From NCBI GenBank assembly GCA_029255685.2, contig CM055312.2, forward strand, positions 53,664,202 to 53,728,201: a stretch of 64,000 bases of DNA, read 5' to 3'. The stretch is from Silene conica. Lineage: Eukaryota; Streptophyta; Magnoliopsida; Caryophyllales; Caryophyllaceae. The notes below the pieces were generated by a model. It did no database searches. It was not told the origin of the DNA and was given only the letters and a program-made list of their open reading frames with translations. Every line of letters begins with the position of its first letter. Within the stretch, counting starts at the first letter, position 1. The position numbers and the translations under genes were made by a program. This document shows positions 53,100-64,000 of the stretch, piece by piece.

Positions 53100-54585
53100 T
53101 GAAGAGTCTATTGATATAATATACTCAAGAAGGGGGGGGGGGTTGAATTGAGTATGCCTTCTTTTTAAAATCTTCTTCGTGTATGTGTAGTTGTATGATG
53201 ATCGTTGAGTAGAGCAATAATAAAGTAGAGACAAGATATTTTTGAAGTGGTTCAGTCTCACACTCTGAGACCTACGTCCACTATTCTCGATTAATAAAAT
53301 TAGTACCAACTCTGGATTACAATTTTATCAACCCTACTCGTGCGACTTTGATGTTAGTCACAACTCAATCTAGATACCGTTAAATATCTAGCTACAACAA
53401 ATACCGTTAAATATTTGTCTTACAACGAGTACCGCTAAATACTCAATCTATCTTACGTGAATAAGATAAAGTCTTCAATGTTTTCTTGGTGTCACAATCT
53501 TGAATGAATAAGATCAATGCTTGAGCACTTGAATCTTGAATCGGATTTGACAATGAAAAGCTCGAATATGAAGAACAAGGATCGGCGGTTTCTCTCTCTC
53601 GATTTGCGTGAATATGTGTGTTGTATTTCGTGTAGATCAATGTGTCATAGGTAGTCTATTTATATAGAATATGTATCTAGGTAATTCAAACCCTAGATGA
53701 TTTAGGAATATTACTTAAACTAGAATACTAGTCTTTTAGTAATACTACCTTAAATCTAATCTTAATATATTTAGGAAAGATATAATAAAATACTATAGGT
53801 ATTATATAAGGAATCAATTTCCTAATTCATATTTAGGAAAGATCTTTATATAATAAACAATTAGTATTCTTATTAAATCAACTTCCTAAATCATGTCAAA
53901 GACAATAAAATATATTACCATAATATAATCTTAATTTATTTAGGACATTAAATAAATACATAATATTTATTTAAGCAAGTCCTACACGATTTTGGTAATG
54001 TGACATATCACACGATTTCCAAAATCGAAACAAACTATATTTAGATTATATATTTGACAAATAAAATCATATAAAAATCTTTAGTTTATTTTAGTAATAA
54101 ATAATTATCTCATAAGATATTTATTTATTTCTTATTTAACCAAAAGATATTTTATATAATCCTATTAAGATTAACAATTCCATATTTAAATAGAATACCA
54201 TTTAAACACTAATTCACACGACACAAATAAGGAAACCAATGTTTCAACTTAACCACATATATATTTCGATCATTTCTTCATAATGTAGAGGTATAGCTAC
54301 GAGCTATAACTTGAATCAAACTTGTACTAAAGTTATAGTTGATAATTATAACTTTACTTCTTTATGCGCGCTTGTGATCTTCTATCAATCTTCGATATAG
54401 TCAACTCATTGACTAATATGCTTGAATCTTTTATACTTGATTGATTAGATCTTGTTACTAAATTTCTGTACACTTAGCACACGTTTATACATACGAGTAT
54501 ATAATATATAAATAACTAGACTTGTCATTATCAAAACATAAACATATATACTATATATATATATATTTGAATATATGGTTCAACA
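53100..54585 (-). repeat. 3' LTR of the SIRE-type element (1,486 bp)
   Basis: Plus-strand ends are TGAAGAGTC and GGTTCAACA. Minus-strand TATATAAATAG (53656-53666) is a probable TATA box. Three TACCG(T/C)TAAATA repeats lie near 53380-53440. GTTATAGTTGATAATTATAA near 54333 is a palindrome related to hairpins in the coding region. Confidence 0.9.
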
Positions 54586-54599
54586 AATTCCCCCTTTTT
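54586..54599 (-). other. Polypurine tract of the SIRE-type element
   Basis: Minus strand AAAAAGGGGGAATT directly before the LTR start TGTTGAACC. Confidence 0.88.
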
Positions 54600-55265
54600 G
54601 ATGATGGCAAGTCTCTCTTAGATTTCGTGTCTAAGTGTATGTTCCCCCTCAATATAATAATGGTCATTCATAGCAAAGATCCACTTAGGGTTTTTATCTT
54701 CTATCTATCCCATATCCTTTAAGAACCCTAAGAGACAATGAATTACGACAAGGAGCAAGCTTAGGCAAATTCTAATCTAAGTCGCATTTTTCCCCCTCTT
54801 GACATCATCGAAAAGATGAGAACAAAGACATAAAACGACTAGAATAATATACGGACAAAGCATAAGCAAGCATATAAACGAGTCGAAATGATATGAACAT
54901 AGAAAATATCACATAACCACATACTGAATGTTAAAAATATACACAATCAATCCGAAATAGTAAGCCAATGGGCCGAATGAAATTAGGCGAGTGAAAAAAA
55001 TGGGCCGGCTTAGGGATAAGTTCCTGCAAAAGATAACAAATCTAGATGGGCCAAAATTAGGTAATGTCAAATGGGCCACATCAAAACAATAACAGGGCTA
55101 AAAGTCGGAGATCCGAAGAAGCAAAAGGGAATAGGCTTCGGATTCCTTAATGGGCTGGGATAGGAATTGGGCCACAATCAAAATAAGAGTCTTATAAGTC
55201 CACCACCGGACTTATCCAAAAACAACAACAACATGATTGCTGAAAACAGAGACGAAGGAAGAGGA

Positions 55266-56801
55266 TCAAGAACGAGAGCTTGAACCCGGAGTTTTGGCAT
55301 ATGGGTTCACATAATCGGGTCGGGTGCGATACTCAAGCGACTCCAGCCTATCCAAACAACTTGCTACGTTTCTTCCCTGAGCATTTAACGCGATTTCAAA
55401 GTTGAGCACTTTGAGAGATAGTGCTTTGACGGCCTCGAGAGCTTGAGAAGCATCTTCCCTTAATAACCCATGCTCCTTAACCATGGCTCCTCCCTGAGTC
55501 GTAATGAAGGAAAGTCGATCACTAATGCTCATTAATTCCGAGCACACAACTGATACCTCTGAGCCAATTTTAACTAGATGTTTATCAACCTTGGTCATCC
55601 ATTCGTGCACATTAGTCTCAAAATCACGTCCTCTCTTCTTCCCATTACTCCCTGCCTCACCAGAACACCTCTGCCCTTCACACAAATCAATGACCCTATC
55701 CATTTTTGCCTCAAGATTGGCAAAGAGAGGGGATGGAGTCGAAGCAGCTTCCTGACCAACAGCCTTTCCAAACGAAAGATTGGTACCATCAAAGAAAATA
55801 CCCATTAACTTCAACAAACGATCACACATAGCGTCTTTTGACTTAATTCCGAAACTAGCATTATCAACAACACCCTTTTTGAGCATTAATTCGGATACCC
55901 ACATTCCATATGGGATGTCGATAGTAGAACAAAATTTCTCTTTAACAAGCACATTTGAAACTTGACAGATTTTATGGCAAAGAAGAGATGCCAAATCCAC
56001 TTTCTGTCCCTCCAACCAGCTATACAGTACTATGGCCTCAATGCTAGCAAACTTATCCCGACCACCCCGACGAGGTAAAATAGTATTCCATAAAAAGTTC
56101 AAGAAGAACTTCAATTTTGGGTTAAAATTGACAGTGAGCAAAGGGGAAACCTCAGTGGCATCGTCATCGAAATATTTTTTAATCACCAATTTCTGATCTT
56201 TAGTAACTTCACTCCATTCCTTTCTTGGGTCAAGAACTAACCCGTCTTGATCAAGCTTAAAGGTTTCACAAATATCCGACTTAGTCACAACAAAGTCTTG
56301 ACCATTCACAACACCCTTAATACCATCATCACAAGGTTTAACAGAGGCAAAGAATTGAACTAATTCTATCGGAAACAACAAACCCGAGAATTCACTTATA
56401 TATTCCCATCCTTGATACGTGAGAAAATCTTTAAAGAAACGTAAAGATTTGGAACCACTGACCCACGACTTAGGATAAAACCGACCCGCATGAATGGCGT
56501 AAGGTAAAACGCGTTCAATTAACGTACCTTCTTGTTTGGTCATGCGCACTTTCTCAAGACCCTCCCTAGTAGCTTCGAGTGAATATTCGGAAAACAGGGG
56601 ACGCGAATGCCGAGAAGGAGAACTCATTTCATGCATGTCATCAGGAATGGAAGGAGATGAACGGTTGAGTTTTCGTCTTTTGCCTTTGTCAGATGGTGGT
56701 GCAGCGGTGGCTATGGGTGTTGGAGACGGTGGGGGTGACGAAGTTGGAGAGGGAGGTGAAGGTTTCTTTTGTTGTGAACGGGTGGCGCGTGAGGGAGGCA
56801 T
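55266..56801 (-). CDS. SIRE-type element ORF3, putative plant transposon-domain protein
   Basis: 511 codons, sense orientation, 529 bp after pol and 680 bp before the 3' LTR, in a frame different from pol. The N-terminus is Pro/Ser-rich with a basic cluster KGKRRKLNR (39-47). Residues about 105-300 (GRFYPKSW, GVVNGQDFVVTKSDICETF, EAIVLYSWLEGQKVDL) resemble the domain annotated as putative plant transposon protein (PF20167-like). A second basic patch, NGKKRGRDFE, and a heptad-like helix follow toward the C-terminus. I see no signal peptide or membrane segment, so the env-like label sometimes used for SIRE third ORFs does not fit. Function is unknown. It keeps an open frame in a young element, which suggests it is or was useful to the element. 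Confidence 0.8.
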   Translation of the reverse strand: MPPSRATRSQQKKPSPPSPTSSPPPSPTPIATAAPPSDKGKRRKLNRSSPSIPDDMHEMSSPSRHSRPLFSEYSLEATREGLEKVRMTKQEGTLIERVLPYAIHAGRFYPKSWVSGSKSLRFFKDFLTYQGWEYISEFSGLLFPIELVQFFASVKPCDDGIKGVVNGQDFVVTKSDICETFKLDQDGLVLDPRKEWSEVTKDQKLVIKKYFDDDATEVSPLLTVNFNPKLKFFLNFLWNTILPRRGGRDKFASIEAIVLYSWLEGQKVDLASLLCHKICQVSNVLVKEKFCSTIDIPYGMWVSELMLKKGVVDNASFGIKSKDAMCDRLLKLMGIFFDGTNLSFGKAVGQEAASTPSPLFANLEAKMDRVIDLCEGQRCSGEAGSNGKKRGRDFETNVHEWMTKVDKHLVKIGSEVSVVCSELMSISDRLSFITTQGGAMVKEHGLLREDASQALEAVKALSLKVLNFEIALNAQGRNVASCLDRLESLEYRTRPDYVNPYAKTPGSSSRS

Positions 56802-57330
56802 GTTTGGTTGAAACGGTGGTGTTGGGTTTGGTTTTGGTGAGTTTTGTGTCGGAGGTTCTTATGGTGGTTTGGGTTTTTTGAGGATTTTTATGGAGGTTTG
56901 GAGTAATAATGGAGGATGGTAAATGTGAGTTGAGAGAGTGAGTGGTGGTAAGTTTGGTTGGGTTAATTATTGAGGTGGGGTGAAAGTCAAAACCTAGGGA
57001 AATAGGTTGGGGTACGTGGCAGTGGGGACCGACACACACGGTTTGTGTGTTGTGTTGAGGTAAGTTTTATAGTTTTATTTGTAATATTTGCTTATTATTA
57101 TTTTGTATATATTAAAATATGTATGTTGTGAGATAGTTATAATATGTGACGTAATATTATTGTGAGATCGATTGTGTACACATTCATATGTAAATCATAT
57201 AATATAACTATAATCACAAAATTTAACATCGAATATATACATACACATGCAGCGGAGTATACGGACACAGTCATATAATCTCATCTAAACCATAGTCAAT
57301 CATTGGGTTATTTTTGCTTTTAAGATTTGA
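56802..57330 (-). other. Spacer between SIRE pol and ORF3
   Basis: 529 bp. The half next to ORF3 has open frames on both strands without known motifs; the half next to pol is AT-rich. It may hold a splice acceptor or promoter for ORF3, but I cannot identify one. Confidence 0.5.
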
Positions 57331-60300
57331 TTAGGTGCCACCGATTAAACCAATTTCCAATCGCAAAGTCTCAAAGCGTTCTCTAGCCAATGGTTTAGTG
57401 AAGATATCTGCCCACTGTTTTTCCGTACTACAAAATTCCAATTTTATATTTTTCTTTTCAACATGGTCTCTAAGAAAGTGATGTCTAATTTCAATATGTT
57501 TGGTCCTCGAGTGCTGGGCTGGGTTTTTAGATATAATTATGGCACTCGTATTATCACATAATATAGGCACACATCCAACATCAACACCATAATCATGTAA
57601 CTGTTGCTTTAACCATAAAAGTTGAGAACATACCAGTGCGGCTGCAATATATTCTGCTTCAGCAGTTGAGAGAGCGACAGAATTTTGTTTCTTGGATCCC
57701 CAAGATATAATACAAGGACCTACAAAGGTAGCAAGTCCGGAGGTACTTTTTCTGTCTAAAGAACATCCTGCATAATCCGCATCTGAATATCCTACTAAGT
57801 TAAAGTTACAGTCCATAGGATACCATAGATATAATTTTGAGGTTCCGATTAGGTATCTTAAAATTCTCTTAACTGCAATCATGTGTGATTCTTTTGGTGC
57901 AGATTGGAATCTCGCACAAACACAGACACTAAACATTATATCTGGACGACTTGCTGTAAGATAAAGAAGTGAGCCAATCATACCTCGGTAAGTTGTTTCG
58001 TCTACAGACTTACCATCTTCGTCTTTGGTTAGCTTCTTATCTGTGACCATTGGAGTAGGCATTGCATGAGAGGTTTCCATTCCAAATTTCTTTAGTAACT
58101 CTTTGACGTATTTTTGTTGATGAACTTTGATTCCTTCTTCAGTTTGTTGTATTTGAAGTCCAAGGAAGAATTTTAGTTCTCCCATCATACTCATCTCGAA
58201 CTCAGAAGTCATCAACTCAGAGAAGTACTTGCACAACTTTTTATTAGTTGAGCCAAAAATAATATCATCAACATAGATCTGAACAACTAGTAGATCTGAG
58301 TTTTCGCTTTTAAGAAATAGGGTTTTATCCACAGATCCTCTCTTGAATCCACTCTCCAATAGAAACTTTGATAATCTGTCGTACCATGCCCTAGGTGCTT
58401 GTTTCAGACCATATAGTGCTTTGTCCAATTTGAATACATGATCCTTGAGTTTGCTGTCAGGAAATCCAGGAGGTTGTTCAACAAATACTTCCTCTTGGAG
58501 ATAGCCATTAAGAAATGCAGTCTTAACGTCCATCTGAAAAAGCTTCATTCCCTTGTGTGCTGCAAATGCAATGAGTAGTCTTATTGCCTCAAGACGAGCA
58601 ACAGGAGCAAAGGTTTCGTCATAATCGATCCCTTCCTGTTGGTTGTATCCTTGAACTACCAATCTGGCCTTGTTTCGCACAATGACTCCAGTGTCATCCA
58701 ATTTGTTTCTGAATACCCATCTAGTTCCAATGACAGTTCTGTCCTTAGGTCGAGGAACAAGATGCCAAACTTTGTTTCTTTCAAATTGCTGGAGTTCTTC
58801 TTGCATGGCAACTATCCAGTCTGGTTCTGCGAGAGCTTCCTTGATATTTGAAGGTTCAATAGCGGAGAGAAAGGAGTAGAATGAGCAAAAGTTATTTAAG
58901 CTCCTTCGAGTTTGAACTCCATCTGTCAGGCTTCCTATTACATTATCCAAAGGATGAGAGCCTTTATATCTCCAGTTCCTTGATTGATCATTTGCATTCC
59001 CTGAACTTGATTCGGGATCTTGACTTGTTCCCCCTGAATCCAAACCTGGGTTTATAGTAGGGTCAGGTATAACTCTGGCCTCTTCCCTTTGGTTTTGATT
59101 CAAAGTTACAGTTTCATTAGCTGTAACTCTGGGTTCCAAGTCATTGGTTTGAGAGTTATCTACAGTATCATCAACTGTAGTTTCATCTCTCGCACCATTT
59201 TCTCCCAAGTTGAGTTCATCATGAATTCCTTGAGGTTCTCCTTCTTCAATTTCCATTTCAGGAGGATCTTCCCTTGATAACCTGAAATCAGGTTCGTCTA
59301 GGTTTTCCTCTATATCCTGTAATGGCTTATCGAAGGCATTATTCTCATCAAAGATAACATGAATACTTTCCTCTATGCATAAAGTACGTTTGTTAAAAAC
59401 TTTGTAGGCTTTACTATGATCTGAGTATCCTATAAAGATTGCTTCATCACTTCTAGGGTCGAATTTGCTTAATCTGTTTTTACCATTGTTGTGAACAAAG
59501 CATTTACTACCAAAGCATCTTAAATGAGATATGTTTGGTTGAAGAAGTTCATAAGGAGTCTTTTTAAGGATAGGTCTAATCATAGCACGGTTATGAATAT
59601 AGCAAGCTGTACTAATAGCCTCAGCCCAAAAGTTTCTAGGTAGGCCACTACAAAGAAGCATTGTTCGAGCCATGTCTTCTAGGGTTCTGTTCATTCGTTC
59701 TACGACTCCATTTTGTTGTGGGGTTCTAGGGGCCGAGAAGTTATGACCAACACCATTGGTTTTGCAGAATTCAATAAAGGCATGATTGTCGAACTCAGTT
59801 CCATGGTCAGTACGGATTGTTACTAGGTTTGATTTATATTTGTTTTGGACAAGTTTCATGAGACTAACAAATTCATCGAATGTTTCGTCTTTAGAATGAA
59901 GAAAGATTGGCCAAACAAATCTAGAGTAATCATCAACTAGAACGAAAACGTACCTGGAACCACCTCTGCTTCTTACCTTCATAGGGCCACATAGATCCAT
60001 GTGTACTAGTTCAAGAGCTTGTTCTGTGCTTACCACTCTTTTTGGCTTAAAGGATGATCTGACGTGTTTACATCGTGCACATGTGTCACACATCTTTTCT
60101 TGATCAAATTTGATCTTTGGAAGACCTTCGACCAAGTCCCATCTTTTCAGCTTACTTAGAATAGGTGAGCTAATATGACCAAATCTCTTGTGCCATAGAC
60201 ATGGATCATCTAACGTAACTTTCATGCATGATAGAGAATCAGTAGGTACAACATTTAAATCAATCATATAAACATTTTTCATCCTGTGACCTTCAAGTAT

Positions 60301-60618
60301 TACTTTACTGGTGCCTTCTAAGATTATACGACATATATCTGAATGGAAAACTACTTTGTTTCCTTTGTCACACAATTGAGATATACTAATAAGATTGTGT
60401 TTGAGACCACTTACAAGGTATACATCATTTATAGCATGAGAAGATGAGATACCTATCTTACCAATTCCGATGATCTTTCCCTTTTTGTTATCACCGAATG
60501 TGACTTTACCTCCGTCAAAAGGTTTTAGGGTTTGGAATAGGTTTACGTCGCCTGTCATATGTCTTGAGCATCCACTGTCGAGATACCATAGGTTATTTTC
60601 CTTGGCGACAATCTGCAC
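57331..60618 (-). CDS. SIRE-type pol: protease, integrase, RT, RNase H
   Basis: 1,095 codons. The first codon given is GTG, not ATG; the frame is open back to about 60639, so normal expression from gag is implied. Protease DSG at 14-16. Integrase finger H143, H148, C177, C180; core D208, D271, E307. Proline/acid-rich linker about 430-590. RT motif [12 protein letters not shown] (D697) and YVDD (782-785). RNase H D946, E987, D1022. The C-terminal end looks complete. No internal stop or gap. Enzymes for cDNA synthesis and integration appear usable. Confidence 0.93.
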   Translation of the reverse strand: MQIVAKENNLWYLDSGCSRHMTGDVNLFQTLKPFDGGKVTFGDNKKGKIIGIGKIGISSSHAINDVYLVSGLKHNLISISQLCDKGNKVVFHSDICRIILEGTSKVILEGHRMKNVYMIDLNVVPTDSLSCMKVTLDDPCLWHKRFGHISSPILSKLKRWDLVEGLPKIKFDQEKMCDTCARCKHVRSSFKPKRVVSTEQALELVHMDLCGPMKVRSRGGSRYVFVLVDDYSRFVWPIFLHSKDETFDEFVSLMKLVQNKYKSNLVTIRTDHGTEFDNHAFIEFCKTNGVGHNFSAPRTPQQNGVVERMNRTLEDMARTMLLCSGLPRNFWAEAISTACYIHNRAMIRPILKKTPYELLQPNISHLRCFGSKCFVHNNGKNRLSKFDPRSDEAIFIGYSDHSKAYKVFNKRTLCIEESIHVIFDENNAFDKPLQDIEENLDEPDFRLSREDPPEMEIEEGEPQGIHDELNLGENGARDETTVDDTVDNSQTNDLEPRVTANETVTLNQNQREEARVIPDPTINPGLDSGGTSQDPESSSGNANDQSRNWRYKGSHPLDNVIGSLTDGVQTRRSLNNFCSFYSFLSAIEPSNIKEALAEPDWIVAMQEELQQFERNKVWHLVPRPKDRTVIGTRWVFRNKLDDTGVIVRNKARLVVQGYNQQEGIDYDETFAPVARLEAIRLLIAFAAHKGMKLFQMDVKTAFLNGYLQEEVFVEQPPGFPDSKLKDHVFKLDKALYGLKQAPRAWYDRLSKFLLESGFKRGSVDKTLFLKSENSDLLVVQIYVDDIIFGSTNKKLCKYFSELMTSEFEMSMMGELKFFLGLQIQQTEEGIKVHQQKYVKELLKKFGMETSHAMPTPMVTDKKLTKDEDGKSVDETTYRGMIGSLLYLTASRPDIMFSVCVCARFQSAPKESHMIAVKRILRYLIGTSKLYLWYPMDCNFNLVGYSDADYAGCSLDRKSTSGLATFVGPCIISWGSKKQNSVALSTAEAEYIAAALVCSQLLWLKQQLHDYGVDVGCVPILCDNTSAIIISKNPAQHSRTKHIEIRHHFLRDHVEKKNIKLEFCSTEKQWADIFTKPLARERFETLRLEIGLIGGT

Positions 60619-60626
60619 AAATAATT

Positions 60627-63005
60627 TTAAAGACAGGATTTAGGTACCCAAGCATACTTGGGTCCTTTGTTGTTAGTAATCACAAATACATCTTCCTTTT
60701 TAACCCAGACTTGTCTTACATAGGTCTTTCTATATCGGTAGTGGTTGGGTTTTGATGTTTTTGTGTAGGTTTTAGTTTGGACTCTTGGTGACCATTTTTT
60801 GTGTGATGTTTGAGGAGTCTGTTTGGTTCTGTTTTTCTTTTCTTCGTAGTCAAATGTCATGTCATAGAACCATCTGTGGTCAATGTTTCTTTCCTCAATT
60901 TTATCATTATCATTATCAGAGACAGAATTAGTGTCACTTGGAATTCCTAAGGATTTAACAAACTTAACTCCGGTTTTAAAATCTTGTGCGTGTTTTACAC
61001 AGTTTTCTCGGAGGTGTCCAGTATGGCCACAATAAGTGCATATTAAATACTCAGGAAGGTCTGCATATTTCCTTCTTCTAAAGTCTCTTTCTGTTGGACT
61101 TTGTTTACATTTTGAGTGATCCCTTCTTCCATAACATTCGTGACCTAAACCCATCTTCATGTTGTTGTCGGATTGTTCAGTTAGGAAGTTCAGAACGTTA
61201 GTGCTTCCTTCCCACTTATCGTGAACTTTCCGAGCATGAAGAAGGAGTTCTTTTAGGGAGTCTATTTCTTTCTTACATTCACTATGGTCAGTATTCCTAG
61301 ACTCTTTTAGGTTTTGAATGTCTTTATGGAAGTCAGACACAATTTTGGCATGTTCTTTCTTGATTTTAGATATACTGAATTCTAGATCCATGATTTTGCT
61401 TTCGAGAATCTCAACTTCTTCTTGATGAGTCTCATCTTCGACCATAGTCGAGGATTCTGACTTAAGCCGTTCATTAACCTTTCTTAATTCTGAAGTTATA
61501 GCTTCATTAGCTATAACTTTAGATTGAAGCTCTTTAATGTTGAGTTTTAGTTTTGAGGTTATAGCTTCATTAGCTATAACTTTAGACTCAAGAACCTTTT
61601 TCTCAGACATAACTGTTTCCAACTTAGCATTTGCTTCAATGCTTATTTTGGATTTCAGTTTCTTAGCTTTGGCTTTCAGAAGTTGATTTTCCTCAGCAAT
61701 AACGAGGATCTGCTCTTTCAAGTCATCTAACTCAAGATTTTGTTCATGACATTGGTCTAGGGTTTTCTCAAAATATTTAATTAGCATAGCCTTAGATAAG
61801 TTTTTAACTTGACTTTTGAGTTGAAGGAAATTTACCTCTTCGTCGTCGTCGTCTGAGTCTGATTCTCCAAGGAGACACATATTCGATGCGTCATCTTCAT
61901 CATTGTCGCTTGAGATTAGATCTAGGTTGACGTTGCTAAGGCATAAGTTTGCTACCTCTTCTTCTTCAGAATCTTCGTCATCTTCAGATTCTAATTCTCC
62001 CCAGCATGACGCAAGCATTACTTTCTTAAACTCTGTTTTGGTCTTTTCTCTTTTTGACTTGTCTTTAATTTTGTCCCAACTTGGACAATCTTTGATCATA
62101 TGGTCTTGTTGTCCACACTTGAAACATCCTCTTTTGAAGAATGTTTGTTTGGAGTCAGTTTTCTTTTTGTCGAACGTTTTGTTGTTGGAGTTTTTGTATC
62201 TACCTTTGAAAACTGCTTTCTTAAATCGTCTAGCGAATAAAACTGTTTCATCCTCAAGTTCTTCTTCGCTTACTTCGCTTGTGGAGGCTTGTAAAGCGAC
62301 TCCCTTTCCTTTGGGATCATCATCGTTTTTATTTAGTATGATCTCGTGAGCCATTAAGGATCCAATCAATTCTTGGTAAGTGATTTTAGATAAATCACGT
62401 GCTTCCTCTATGGCCGTGACTTTAGGTTGCCACTTTTTGGTGAGACTCCTAAGAATCTTACGAATGATATCCTCAGAATCAATCTTTTTGCCAAGGTTAC
62501 GCAGTTCATTAATAATACAAGAAAATCGTGCAGACATGCTATCAATAGATTCATTCTTTTCCATATTGAAAAGTTCATATCTTTGAACAAGCAAGTCTAT
62601 ACGATGTTTCCTGACTGCGGATGTTCCTTCATAAGCAAGTTCGAGACTATCCCATATTTCCTTAGCGGAACTACAGGATGAGAATCTATCGAATTCTGAG
62701 GTTATCATACCGTTCTGTAGGAGGCTCATGGCCTTAGAGTTTTTCTCTGCAATTTTGTAATCACTTTCCACATAATCGCTTTCCATTTTTTCATAGGTTG
62801 TTCCATTGGCGGCGGCGACCAAGATCTTCTTTGGTCCAGTTTGGATGATCTTCCAACATTCCCAATCACAACCCTTGATGTAATGAGTCATCATATTTTT
62901 CCATAAGCTATAGTTTTTGCCATCGAAGATAGGGCACTTGAGATGCTTGGAATCCATTGATGAAAGAGTATATAATATAGAATCAATAGAAGGATCAAAA
63001 CTCAC
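60627..63005 (-). CDS. SIRE-type gag, 792 aa, with two zinc knuckles and a coiled coil
   Basis: It has a UBN2-type gag region ([15 protein letters not shown] at 25-39), then CCHC knuckle 1 [14 protein letters not shown] (294-307), an acidic stretch (337-390), a long helical, probably coiled-coil region (about 395-595), and CCHC knuckle 2 [14 protein letters not shown] (656-669). A 21-residue segment with [11 protein letters not shown] is repeated in tandem within the helix. The frame ends TAA at 60627-60629, 12 bases after the pol frame opens. Pol is in the -1 frame. Forms the particle and binds RNA. Confidence 0.9.
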   Translation of the reverse strand: MSFDPSIDSILYTLSSMDSKHLKCPIFDGKNYSLWKNMMTHYIKGCDWECWKIIQTGPKKILVAAANGTTYEKMESDYVESDYKIAEKNSKAMSLLQNGMITSEFDRFSSCSSAKEIWDSLELAYEGTSAVRKHRIDLLVQRYELFNMEKNESIDSMSARFSCIINELRNLGKKIDSEDIIRKILRSLTKKWQPKVTAIEEARDLSKITYQELIGSLMAHEIILNKNDDDPKGKGVALQASTSEVSEEELEDETVLFARRFKKAVFKGRYKNSNNKTFDKKKTDSKQTFFKRGCFKCGQQDHMIKDCPSWDKIKDKSKREKTKTEFKKVMLASCWGELESEDDEDSEEEEVANLCLSNVNLDLISSDNDEDDASNMCLLGESDSDDDDEEVNFLQLKSQVKNLSKAMLIKYFEKTLDQCHEQNLELDDLKEQILVIAEENQLLKAKAKKLKSKISIEANAKLETVMSEKKVLESKVIANEAITSKLKLNIKELQSKVIANEAITSELRKVNERLKSESSTMVEDETHQEEVEILESKIMDLEFSISKIKKEHAKIVSDFHKDIQNLKESRNTDHSECKKEIDSLKELLLHARKVHDKWEGSTNVLNFLTEQSDNNMKMGLGHECYGRRDHSKCKQSPTERDFRRRKYADLPEYLICTYCGHTGHLRENCVKHAQDFKTGVKFVKSLGIPSDTNSVSDNDNDKIEERNIDHRWFYDMTFDYEEKKNRTKQTPQTSHKKWSPRVQTKTYTKTSKPNHYRYRKTYVRQVWVKKEDVFVITNNKGPKYAWVPKSCL

Positions 63006-63030
63006 GCGGCTAGGCGATCAAGAGCACGAG

Positions 63031-63042
63031 GCTCTGATACCA
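63031..63042 (-). other. Primer-binding site of the SIRE-type element
   Basis: Minus strand TGGTATCAGAGC, two bases inside the 5' LTR at 63045. It pairs with initiator Met tRNA. Confidence 0.92.
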
Positions 63043-63044
63043 AT

Positions 63045-64000
63045 TGAAGAGTCTATTGATATAATATACTCAAGAAGGGGGGGGGGGGGTTGAATTGAGT
63101 ATGCCTTCTTTTTAAAATCTTCTTCGTGTATGTGTAGTTGTATGATGATCGTTGAGTAGAGCAATAATAAAGTAGAGACAAGATATTTTTGAAGTGGTTC
63201 AGTCTCACACTCTGAGACCTACGTCCACTATTCTCGATTAATAAAATTAGTACCAACTCTGGATTACAATTTTATCAACCCTACTCGTGCGACTTTGATG
63301 TTAGTCACAACTCAATCTAGATACCGTTAAATATCTAGCTACAACAAATACCGTTAAATATTTGTCTTACAACGAGTACCGCTAAATACTCAATCTATCT
63401 TACGTGAATAAGATAAAGTCTTCAATGTTTTCTTGGTGTCACAATCTTGAATGAATAAGATCAATGCTTGAGCACTTGAATCTTGAATCGGATTTGACAA
63501 TGAAAAGCTCGAATATGAAGAACAAGGATCGGCGGTTTCTCTCTCTCGATTTGCGTGAATATGTGTGTTGTATTTCGTGTAGATCAATGTGTCATAGGTA
63601 GTCTATTTATATAGAATATGTATCTAGGTAATTCAAACCCTAGATGATTTAGGAATATTACTTAAACTAGAATACTAGTCTTTTAGTAATACTACCTTAA
63701 ATCTAATCTTAATATATTTAGGAAAGATATAATAAAATACTATAGGTATTATATAAGGAATCAATTTCCTAATTCATATTTAGGAAAGATCTTTATATAA
63801 TAAACAATTAGTATTCTTATTAAATCAACTTCCTAAATCATGTCAAAGACAATAAAATATATTACCATAATATAATCTTAATTTATTTAGGACATTAAAT
63901 AAATACATAATATTTATTTAAGCAAGTCCTACACGATTTTGGTAATGTGACATATCACACGATTTCCAAAATCGAAACAAACTATATTTAGATTATATAT
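63045..64000 (-). repeat. 5' LTR of the SIRE-type element, first 956 bp (plus order)
   Basis: Matches 53100-54053 without visible substitutions; the poly-G run is two bases longer. Minus-strand TATA box at 63603-63613. The outer end lies beyond the window. Confidence 0.92.

Larger units (their letters stand above)
53100..64000 (-). mobile_element. SIRE-type copia element with extra ORF3 (right LTR incomplete)
   Basis: The 3' LTR is 53100-54585, the internal region 54586-63044, and the 5' LTR starts at 63045 and leaves the window. Gag (792 codons), pol (1,095 codons) and ORF3 (511 codons) are all open. The visible 955 bp of the two LTRs look identical by eye except for a poly-G run of 11 against 13. 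The protease/integrase start [14 protein letters not shown] and the general layout are typical of SIRE/Maximus elements. It is the youngest-looking element in the window. Its target duplication cannot be tested because the right end is outside. Confidence 0.9.

Noticed and set aside
53600..53620. Host promoter or gene between the LTR copies and the SIRE element
   Set aside because: The TATA box and leader belong to the LTR, because the same sequence occurs at 63545-63615.
55266..56801. Calling ORF3 an envelope protein
   Set aside because: There is no signal peptide, transmembrane segment or cleavage-site pattern; only its position resembles env-like ORFs.

Overview
The window looks like nuclear DNA of a flowering plant, probably a eudicot. 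It is AT-rich and dominated by plant retrotransposon lineages (Ty3/Tekay-like, several Ty1/copia types, an L1-like LINE) and small Stowaway/Tourist-like MITEs. Only one host gene is recognisable: a seven-exon calcium-dependent protein kinase of the CPK13 type. The species cannot be named from the sequence. I saw no rRNA, tRNA, CRISPR or bacterial-type operon signals.

Layout, left to right. (1) 1-4070: a LINE on the minus strand, with a frameshifted ORF1 and an open ORF2 that leaves the window on the left. (2) 4070-7510: AT-rich intergenic DNA with a 247-bp Stowaway-like MITE, two diverged direct repeats of about 550 bp and an inverted repeat between them. (3) 7511-36813: a nest of LTR retrotransposons. 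An old, decayed copia element (A, minus) was split by a Ty3/Tekay-like element (B, minus, 7831-35226, target duplication ACTAA). Element B was then hit twice: in its gag by a gag-only copia-type element (C, plus, 14205-23385, target duplication GGGCG), and in its 5' LTR by a full-length but defective copia element (D, minus, 26730-35144, target duplication CCAAC). All three insertions have exact 5-bp target duplications, so the order of events is readable. (4) 36814-37864: two MITEs. (5) 38860-44685: the CPK13-like gene on the minus strand, with a MITE in its 2.7-kb first intron. (6) 45671-46140: a degenerate tandem array. (7) 46144-52967: two copies of one 2.9-kb LTR in inverted orientation, separated by 1 kb. 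(8) 53100 to the right edge: a young SIRE-type copia element on the minus strand. It has open gag and pol frames, LTRs that look identical apart from a poly-G run, and an extra 511-aa ORF between pol and the 3' LTR.

How the parts relate. Elements C and D share blocks of non-coding sequence upstream of the 3' LTR although C has no pol. C therefore looks like a non-autonomous partner of a D-like family. Elements A, B, C and D all carry disabling changes. The SIRE-type element is the only one that looks recently mobile, and its extra ORF and repeated hairpin motif are the least explained features here. The kinase gene appears intact: its exon lengths sum to an open frame of 536 codons.
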